A DNA stretch of 64,000 nt from Serripes groenlandicus. Lineage: Eukaryota; Mollusca; Bivalvia; Cardiida; Cardiidae. The position numbers and the translations under genes are program-made. Below are positions 55,521 through 64,000 of the stretch, piece after piece (within the stretch, counting starts at the first letter, position 1; the number at the start of each line of letters is the position of its first letter). The stretch spans positions 41,406,699-41,470,698 of the forward strand of contig JASEVX010000001.1 of NCBI GenBank assembly GCA_031761405.1, given 5' to 3'. A model generated the notes under the pieces. That model was given only the letters and a program-made list of their open reading frames with translations, was not told the origin of the DNA and did no database searches.

Positions 55521-56639
55521 CTTTCACTTTAAAATCTTCGCAATGTATAGGGTAAACATGAGTGGTTTCTAACGATTTGTGATATGATTCAATCTGCGTA
55601 CACTGAAGGGTTGTGTTATGCATGCTCACCGTCTCACCATCGATACCCGCATATATGTTAAACAAACATCTAGAAGCGTTGAAGCGTTGCCCCACCAGTT
55701 GTACGCCAATGTAGTTTTTGTTTATAACGGAAAATCGCTAGGCAAAGTTAAAAATATTTGGAGCTGTGTTAAAGGAAATTGGAACTTGTTGCAATTGTGA
55801 ACATAGACTTCTCTGGCGAGTCCGTATATATCAATGCAGTCTCATCGGAACATGTAGTGTGTTATTCTCATCGGAGCAAGCGCAATGGCATCAAATATGT
55901 TGACTGTGTTTTTGTTACATTGCAGTATTCAGTATCTTTACGATAATCGAATAACTGGATGGTATTATGGTGGGGAGATTCTGATCAGTTAAGGCGTATG
56001 TACACTCCCATGATCCGGGTCCCTTTTGAACAAGCCATTTTACATACTTTCCTCATCTAAATTTGCAAGATATTTAAAATAAAAAAAGGAACGCAATTTC
56101 TTCAATCACAAGTGTAGCTAATTAAACTTTGTGTTACTCTGTTAATGTGACATTATAACAAGAATGATATTTAGAATGATTGGTGAATATAAACGATTAA
56201 CCCCGAGTTTAACCCTGACGCAAAGTCCCGGGAGTCGGTTCTCCTATGACGCAGTTCATTTAGGGTTTTCAGCAATATGTTTCGAATTGAAACAATAAAA
56301 GCATTGTGATGAATTTGACATAATATCCTTTCACAGGAAATTAGCACCAGAGAGAACGTCTGAACCTTACATCATTTATGTAGATATTCTAAAAAAATAA
56401 AACGCAAACCGCATCAGAATGTTTGTGTCTCGGTGTCAATTAGTCCCCTGTCTCAAATCATGCAGAGCGCAATTTTAACGCATCTGCAGCTGACGACTTT
56501 GCAAAGAATAATTGCAAAAGAAAAATATGCTCATAATGAGCTATTTCTCATTCTGTCACAATGTTTGCACTTCTAGTCAAAATCGTTTATAACTTTAGAT
56601 TGACAATATGCTTGCCAATACGTATTAAAATTCAGGCTT

Positions 56640-59600
56640 TAATGATTGAAAGGACGAGCCCGTCAATATAAATACTCTCGTCTGGTTCTTCGTTATAAAT
56701 ACTCTCTCGTCTGGTCCTTCGTTTTGAAATACTCTCGTCTGGTCCTTCGTTATAACTACTCTCGTCTTGTCCTTCGTTATAAATACTCTCGTAGGGTGCT
56801 TCATTATAAACACTCTTGCCTGGTCCTCCGTTATAAATACTCTCTCGACTGGTCTTTCGTTTCGGAATACTCTCGTCTGGTCCTTCGTGTTGGAGTACTC
56901 TCGTCTGATCCTTCGTTTTGGAGTACTCTCGTCTGGTCCTTCGTTATAACTACTCTCGTCTTGTCCTTCGTTATAAATACTCTCGTATGGTGCTTCATTA
57001 TAAATACTCTTGTCTGGTCCTTCGTTATAAATACTCTCTCGACTGGTCCTTCGTTTTGGAATACTCTCGTCTGGTCCTTCGTTATAACTACTCTCGTCTG
57101 GTCCTTCGTTATAACTACTTTCGATTGGTACTTCGTTATATATACTCTCGGCTGGTCCTTTGTTATAAATATTCTCGTCTGGTCCTTCGTTATAAATACT
57201 CTCTCGCCTGGTCCTTCGTTAGGAATACTCTCGTCTGGTACTTCGTTATACACACCTTCGTCTGGTCCTTCGTTATAAATACTCTCGTCTGGTCCTTCGT
57301 TATAAATTTTCTCTCGTCTTGTCCTTCGTTAGAAATACTCTCGTCTGGTACTTCGTTCTACATACCTTCGTCTGGTCTTTCGTTATAAATACTCTCGTCT
57401 AGTCATTCGTTATAAATACTCTTATCTGGTCCATCGTTATAAATACTCTCTCGCCTGGTCCTTCGTTAGGAATAATCATCTCGTCTGGTACTTCGTTACA
57501 AATACCTTCGTCTGGACCTTCGTTAGGAATACTCTCATCTGGTCCTTCGTTATAAATACTCTGTCGCCTGGACCTTCGTTATAAATACTCTCTCGCCTGG
57601 TCCTTCGTTAGGACAAATATCATCTAGTCCTTCGTTACATATACTCTCGTCTGATACTTCGTTATATATACTCTCGTCTGGTCCTTCGTTATAAATACTC
57701 TGGTCAGGTCTTTCGTTATGAATACTCTCGTCTGGTCCGTTGTTATGAATGCTCTCGTCTGGTCCTTCGTTATAACGCTCGTATGATCCTTCGTTATAAA
57801 TACTCTCGTCTGGTCCTTCGTTACAAATACTCTCGTCTGGTACTCTGTTATACATACTCTCGTCTGGTCCTTTGTTATAAATACTCTCTCGTCTGGTCTT
57901 TCGTGTTGGGGTACTCTCGTCTGATCCTTCGTTTTGGAGTACTCTCGTCTGGTCCTTCGTTATAACTGCTCTCGTCTTGTCCTTCGTTATAAATACTCTC
58001 GTATGGTGCTTCATTATAAATACTCTCGCCTGGTCCTTCGTTAGGACTAATCTCGTCTGGTACTTCGTTATACACACCTTCGTCTGGTCCTTCGTTATAA
58101 ATACTCTCTCGCCTGGTCCTTCGTCAGGAATAATGTCGTCTGGTACTTCGTTATACACACCTTCGTCTGGTCCTTCGTTAGGAAAACTCTCATCTGGTCT
58201 TTCGTTATAAATACTCTCTCGCCTGGTCCTTCGTTATAAATACTCTCATCTGGTCTTTCGTTATAAATACATAAATACATGTACTCCCGTTTGGTCCTTC
58301 GTTACAAATACTCTCGTCTGGTCCTTCGTTATAAATACTTTCGTCTGGTCCTTCGTTATAAATACTTTCGTCTGTTCATTCGTTATAAATACTCTCGTCT
58401 GGTCCTTCGTTATAAATACTTTCGTCTGGTCCTTCGTTACACATACTCTCGTCTGGTCCTTCGTTACAAATACTCTCGTCTGATACTTCGTTATATATAC
58501 TCTCGTCTGGTCCTTCGTTATAAATACTCTGGTCAGGTCTTTCGTTATGAATACTCTCGTCTGGTCCGTTGTTATAAATGCTCTCGTCTGGTCCTTCGTT
58601 ATAACGCTCGTATGATCCTTCGTTATAAATACTCTCGTCTGGTCCTTCGTTACAAATACTCTCGTCTGGTACTCTGCTATACATACTCTCGTCTGGTCCT
58701 TTGTTATAAATACTCTCTCGTCTGGTCTTTCGTTAGGAATACCTTTGTCTGGTGTTTCGTAATACAACGCTCGTGTGGTCCTTCGTTATAAATACTCTGT
58801 CGTCTGGTACTGCGTTAGGAATACTCTCGTCTGGTACTCCGTTCTACATACCTTCGTCTGGTCTTTCGTTATAAATACTCTCGTCTAGTCATTCGTTTTA
58901 AATACTCTCGTCTGGTCCTTCGTTATAAATACTCTCTCGCCTGGTCCTTCGTTAGGAATAATCTCGTCTGGTACTTCGTTATACACACCTTCGTCTGGTC
59001 CTTCGTTATAAATACTCTCTCGCCTGGTCCTTCGTTAGGACTAATCTCGTCTGGTACTTCGTTATACACACCTTCGTCTGGTCCTTCGTTATAAATACTC
59101 TCTCGCCTGGTCCTTCGTCAGGAATAATGTCGTCTGGTACTTCGTTATACACACCTTCGTCTGGTCCTTCGTTAGGAAAACTCTCATCTGGTCTTTCGTT
59201 ATAAATACTCTCTCGCCTGGTCCTTCGTTATAAATACTCTCATCTGGTCTTTCGTTATAAATACATAAATACATGTACTCCCGTTTGGTCCTTCGTTACA
59301 AATACTCTCGTCTGGTCCTTCGTTATAAATACTTTCGTCTGGTCCTTCGTTATAAATACTTTCGTCTGTTCATTCGTTATAAATACTCTCGTCTGGTCCT
59401 TCGTTATAAATACTTTCGTCTGGTCCTTCGTTACACATACTCTCGTCTGGTCCTTCGTTACAAATACTCTCGTCTGATACTTCGTTATATAAACTCTCGT
59501 CTGGTCCTTCGTTATAAATACTCTGGTCAGGTCTTTCGTTATGAATACTCTCGTCTGGTCCGTTGTTATAAATGCTCTCGTCTGGTCCTTCGTTATAACG

Positions 59601-60285
59601 CTCGTATGATCCTTCGTTATAAATACTCTCGTCTGGTACTATGTTATACATACTCTCGTCTGGTCCTTTGTTATAAATACTCTCTCGTCTGGTCTTTCGT
59701 TAGGAATACCTTTGTCTGGTACTTCGTAATACAACGCTCGTCTGGTCCTTCGTTAGGAATACTCTCGTCTGGTACTTCGTTATACACACCTTCGTCTGGT
59801 CCTTCGTTATAAATACTCTCGTCTGGTCCTTCGTTATACATTTTCTCTCGTCTTGTCCTTCGTTAGAAATACTCTCGTCTGGTACTTCGTTCTACATACC
59901 TTCGTCTGGTCTTTCGTTATAAATACTCTCGTCTGGTCCTTCGTTATAAATACTCTCTCGCCTGGTCATTCGTTATAAATACTCTCTCGTCTGGTCATTC
60001 GTTATAAATACTCTCGTCTGGTCCTTCGTTATAAATACTCTGGTAAGGTCTTTCATTATAAATACTCTCGTCTGGTCCTTCGTTATAAATACTCTCGTCT
60101 TGTCCATCGTTATACATACTTTCGTCTGGTCCTTCATTATAAATACTATCGTCTGGTCCTTCATTACAAATACTCTCGTCTGGTCCTTCGTTATAAATAC
60201 TCCCGTCTGGTCCTTCTTTATAAATACTCTGGTCAGGTATTTCGTTATAGATACTCTCGTCTGGTCTTTCGTTGTTCAAGATTAA
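56640..60285 (-). repeat. 27-bp minisatellite, about 135 units (copy B only)
   Basis: Unit 'tcgtctggtccttcgttata' plus 'aatactc', with many variants including 29-bp forms carrying an extra 'tc'. A ~1-kb stretch from 58281 recurs almost unchanged 994 bases later (59275). Both strands stay open for hundreds of bases because the unit is nine codons without stops. No start context, splice signal or homology supports coding. The corresponding 42316-42620 of copy A has no such array. Confidence 0.92.
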
Positions 60286-60349
60286 TATCAAAATGCTCAA
60301 TTATTTTCAGAACACTTACAGTGTAGCTCAAACTAGTCTTACACGCCGA

Positions 60350-60515
60350 AACGTTACTTTCGTCTGGTACTTCGTTATAAATACTCTCATCCTTTGGTGT
60401 TTCCTATGGTAACGCTACTTTGGTGTGTTCGTTATAAATACTCTCCTCTTGTCCTTCGTTATAAATACTCTCGTCTGGTCCTTCGTTATTAATACTCTCG
60501 TCTGGTCCTTCGTTG
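60350..60515 (-). repeat. Continuation of the 27-bp minisatellite
   Basis: Several more units follow a non-satellite 85-bp segment. That segment ('gttgttcaagattaatatca' onward) occurs both at ~60270 and ~60510, so the array edge was itself duplicated. Confidence 0.85.
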
Positions 60516-60581
60516 TTCAAGATTAATATCAAAATGCTCAATTATTTTCAGAACACTTACAGTGTAGCTCAAACTAGTCTT

Positions 60582-60639
60582 ACACGCCGTAACGTTTATT
60601 AAATCCTTTTTTCAGGATTTAATAAACGTTATGGCGTGT
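60582..60639. other. Strong hairpin (25-bp arms)
   Basis: Left arm starts 'acacgccgtaacgtttatta'; right arm ends 'aataaacgttatggcgtgt'. They pair at 24 of 25 positions around an 8-base loop 'ttttttca'. It marks the return from satellite to duplicated sequence. Confidence 0.9.
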
Positions 60640-61735
60640 ACCTTCTAGAAACAAGTCGATTACCATAGATACAGTTAGAAAGACATATTGTTCATAATAT
60701 GCATTTTGACTTTTGTCACAATGTTTTTAAAATTCGTGTGGACATTTTAAGAAAATAGTTCAAGTACAATACTTATGCTATTTTGACACTGACATACGTT
60801 TGATGTTAACATCGTATGTTAACACTTTGAATTTTCTTTAAAGTAAGGATATGAATAAGATTGAAATGAGCCCAAATTAAACCCTCTAGAGACCTGTCGA
60901 TAACCATGGATACAGAAAGGAAGCCATTCGATTTTCCATTTTAAACTACCCTAACAAAGAAACAACACACAACATTTGTGTATGTATTTACCCTTTAACA
61001 CCCCCTAACCAAAAAACTACAAATACATATTTGTATGGATTTACCCCCTTTACGAGGAGTTGACGTAACTGCAGCAAGTCGAATTCTGTAAACACTATAT
61101 GGAAGCAAAACAAGAAAAAAGAAAGAACAGGTTATACTTTTATTTGTAAAGATGTAAATTATTTGTTTAAGTTTAAAATAAAACCAGACCACATTTGCAG
61201 TCATTTCTATTTTTCCGCACGTTTTTCTGGGACACGCCTGACATGTTTTTTGTATCGAGATTTCCCTGTGTAGCAAAAACCTAATTCAAAACATTTCTAT
61301 CATTCCATTCATTCCTTTTGGTGTCTAACTTTGTGGATTTTTTTTTACTTCATTTTTACACCCATAACCAAAAAACTAACCTGCAGCCAGACGAATTTTG
61401 TAAACACTATGGAGGCTAATAAAGAATAAGAAAGAACTATATTCAATGGTTATACTTTTACTCATAAAGATTTTCAAAAGGTTTTTGCCAAAGTCGTCTT
61501 TGGTAGTATTGTTGTATGGGGGAAAGGGTTAAGGCATACTCATCTGTTTTGTAATATTATCATGTTAACAATGCGTCACATATGCAAGAAGACGGAGCAA
61601 TGGTGTTCAAGAATCATGTGAAACAACATACCTCGTTGATGATTGGATTCAAATCATAGAATGCAGTTGTTCTAATTGAAATAAGTATCTTTTTCATAAA
61701 AAAGAATGTTGTTTAAATCTGTCAGGATAACATTC

Positions 61736-61985
61736 GATCTTCGGTAGCTCAATTGGTAGCGATGCGGGTTGTCAAAAACAGGTGTTGTAAATTCAAACCC
61801 CATTCTTCCCGACGTTTGCCAAAAGTCAATGCGAAAAGCGTGATTCGTATTACACTTCGGGCTTACAATATATGTGAGAAAGCAGCCATTTGCTTGGACA
61901 AGACTGTTGTGTGGAGAATTGGTGTGAAAAAGCCAAGAAACGCATGGGTAGATCAAACTGAAGACAAAGCCTGTGACGCCTTAAA
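61736..61985 (+). mobile_element. Type A SINE (copy B)
   Basis: 'cttcggtagctcaattggta' and 'gtaaattcaaaccccattc' are decayed boxes; the body has 'agaaagcagccatttgcttg'. Counterpart of 43376-43640. Confidence 0.65.
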
Positions 61986-63029
61986 TGTAAAACTTTCTTC
62001 AACCACTCCGTATGCTTCATAAGTATTTCAATTGCTGTATGCATCATTAGATGGAACAAAATATCACAAAAGGTACCCGGTTGAACTAAAATTAACACAA
62101 ATTAAGCATGTGTACTTGGAGACAAACACGTTTAATGTTTCATGTCATCCTTTTATTATGCCGTCATTTGTGAATTGAAATAACAATGCTTTGTTAACAG
62201 CCATGTTATTCTTTGATTTGCTGCTGTTCGCCCAAGAAAAATACACCATTCATTAGAAAGTCCTTTGATGTCGTTTTATAATTTCAATGTCGGGGAATCA
62301 ATGACAAAATAATTTACACATACTGTTCAGTGGTACCTCTGCCTAGAAAACAACGGTACTGGGTTGGACGAAAATATTTGACGAACATATTTGAGCATTG
62401 GAATTTCGAACAAATTTCATGGACGAGTTTAATAAAAAAAAAAAACTTATGAAATGACAACGAATGTCAGATTCTTTTCATCACATGACGAAACAAAAAA
62501 AGAAAATCGGTTCTTCGCTGTCAGAAAATAGTACTAACATGTAATACTTAATAGACTGTTAACTTATCACACAAAAATATATTTTTATGACCTATAATGG
62601 TCCCTTTACCTCGTCCATCTATCGTGACGTGTGTGTTTACCGGGTACACGTGCTCAGCAATTTTGTAAACATTCGCGGATGAATGCACAAATAGTGATTC
62701 ATGTTATATTACACGTTTCATATATACAGAAAATACGTAATGGGTATATTACATCGGATAAAAACATTGTCATGTGATAAATGAAAAATACGTGACATTT
62801 TTGTATACAGTTATTAAGATATTTTACGTTTTGATGTAGGCAAGCCTACGCCTTTTCCTGTTTGATAGCCTTAATGCATGAATGGAAGAAATTAGTAATT
62901 TATCGCGACGCCTTATTCTTCACCATATAATAAAATTTCGTTGTAATAAAAACAAATTACAATGTGAATATTCTATTCGCGGCCCGGTGGTGGGATTTTT
63001 AATTGTAATGACGACACACATAATTATTT

Positions 63030-63300
63030 ATTATTCTGTATGATTACTATTTATTGTTAGGTTTCGATATTAGTTATCAATATGTATGAAAACTTTTTAC
63101 TGTGAGGTTTTTCATTTATCCTTAGGTATGAGTACTATTTAATGTGATCTTTATTTATTGTGAGTTTTCTTTCCATGTATATCTTTTTGTATGATTCCTA
63201 ATCATTGTGAGATTGTTGATATTATTATATTTCTATGATTACTCTTTGTTGTGAGGTTATTTATAGTATTAATCTATATTTATGAGTTATATTTATTGTG
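63030..63300 (+). repeat. Degenerate 46-bp minisatellite remnant (copy B)
   Basis: About five diverged units ('tctgtatgattactatttat', 'tgttaggtttcgatatta'). They contrast with the 22 well-kept units in copy A. Confidence 0.7.
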
Positions 63301-63654
63301 ACGTTTTTATTGGTATGTATTGGCGGTATACATTCATCCGAGCAAATATTGCTATGATTAATCATCGTATAAATCACGAAATGTTTCTTATACAAGAAAA
63401 TCATTTATAATTATGATTTTCACCAATTTAAGGAAATGGACACTTCATTTGGGGTTAACGCCGTTGTTATATCAGTTATATCAAGAATAAAACACGTATG
63501 TATGCTCCCTGTGTGACAATTAAGTACTAGACTAGAGCACCGATTGTACAAGTGCAGTCCATCAGTAGACGTGGAAACAAACTCAGATAACGCCATGACA
63601 TAATTTTAAAAAAACGTTGAAAGCGGCGTAGACAAATTCAAAAGCAAACACCCC

Positions 63655-63770
63655 ACCATGGCCGCCGCCGGCTGGTATAGTGCCACTGAGAAATGCATCT
63701 TTCCTAGCTTACATATAGAACTGGTTTATAACCCAGAGTTCATCAATTAAAAACAATTTAAAACTATAAA
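63655..63770 (+). mobile_element. SINE body fragment just beyond copy B
   Basis: 'gcatctttcctagcttacat' and 'gaactggtttataacccaga' match the plus sense of the SINE body between tRNA head and tail (compare the reverse of 8400-8470). The rest of the window to 64000 is unique AT-rich sequence with no feature recognised. Confidence 0.45.
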
Positions 63771-64000
63771 AATGTGCACCAAATATTGAAACAAAGCACC
63801 ATCAATTTCGTTTACCTTTTTTTTCTTAATTTCACTCATACTGATGAATGAATCAATGAAACTAAATCTCCGCAACACAAATAGTCAGAGGTTTTAGATT
63901 AATGAAAATACACACGCAATTTCCGAAAGTGAGATAATTCTGTGAGCCACAATCAGTTCGACGTTAACCGGAAACGACACACCGGAAGTGTCTAGATTTT

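Larger units (their letters stand above)
45940..63651 (+). repeat. Segmental duplication, copy B (~17.7 kb)
   Basis: Tandem copy of 33297-45926. It is longer because of a PIF/Harbinger insertion, a foldback element, a 27-bp satellite of ~3.6 kb and additional SINE/MITE sequence at 46262-47310. It lacks most of the 73-bp and 46-bp arrays of copy A. Both copies end at 'agcaaac'. Confidence 0.85.

Noticed and set aside
56646..60300. Many overlapping frames of 60-210 codons on both strands in the 27-bp array
   Set aside because: They follow from a 27-base unit free of stops; there is no start context, splice signal or homology, and frames on both strands are equally open.
63658..63750. 30-codon frame starting in a good Kozak context (CACCATGG)
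   Set aside because: The sequence matches the SINE body in plus sense, so the ATG is incidental.

Overview
The window is nuclear DNA of an animal, most likely a bivalve mollusc. It is AT-rich and intron-rich, with no operons, no long prokaryote-type ORFs and no ribosomal RNA. It is dominated by repeat classes I associate with bivalves: pearl-like elements with ~150-160-bp core repeats and a terminal palindrome, tRNA-derived SINEs with a CAAT-type tail, foldback MITEs, and minisatellites. A heterodont such as a dreissenid is possible, but I cannot confirm the species.

Region 1 (1-26 kb) holds the only gene I can defend. It is a minus-strand gene for a calmodulin-like protein with four EF-hand motifs behind a Lys/Glu/Gln-rich N-terminal part. 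Eight exons (24709 down to 2912) have GT/AG borders and compatible phases throughout. They join into an open 795-nt frame (264 residues plus stop) whose 5' end is not identified. Its introns are packed with transposable elements, including a 13.8-kb intron. The window opens inside a satellite-like pearl element (1-2390) with a second pearl-like element nested in it.

Region 2 (26-33 kb) has no gene I can support. It contains a 530-bp tandem duplication joined at poly-G, SINEs with perfect target-site duplications, TTAA-flanked MITEs, and a MITE-in-transposon composite.

Region 3 (33.3-63.65 kb) is a tandem segmental duplication of non-coding DNA. Copy A is about 33.3-45.93 kb and copy B about 45.94-63.65 kb. 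The copies share SINEs and unique sequence but differ in large blocks. Copy A carries an expanded 73-bp satellite with a 219-bp higher-order repeat and a 46-bp minisatellite. Copy B carries a 3.6-kb array of 27-bp units, a foldback element, and a 2334-bp PIF/Harbinger transposon. The transposon is flanked by TTA, and its exact empty site is preserved in copy A. It carries a broken HARBI1-like transposase and a convergent MADF/Myb-like accessory ORF, apparently joined by an internal deletion.

A fixed 200-bp N gap lies at 19000-19199. No tRNA gene, CRISPR array or conserved non-coding RNA gene is claimed. The tRNA-like sequences are SINE heads.
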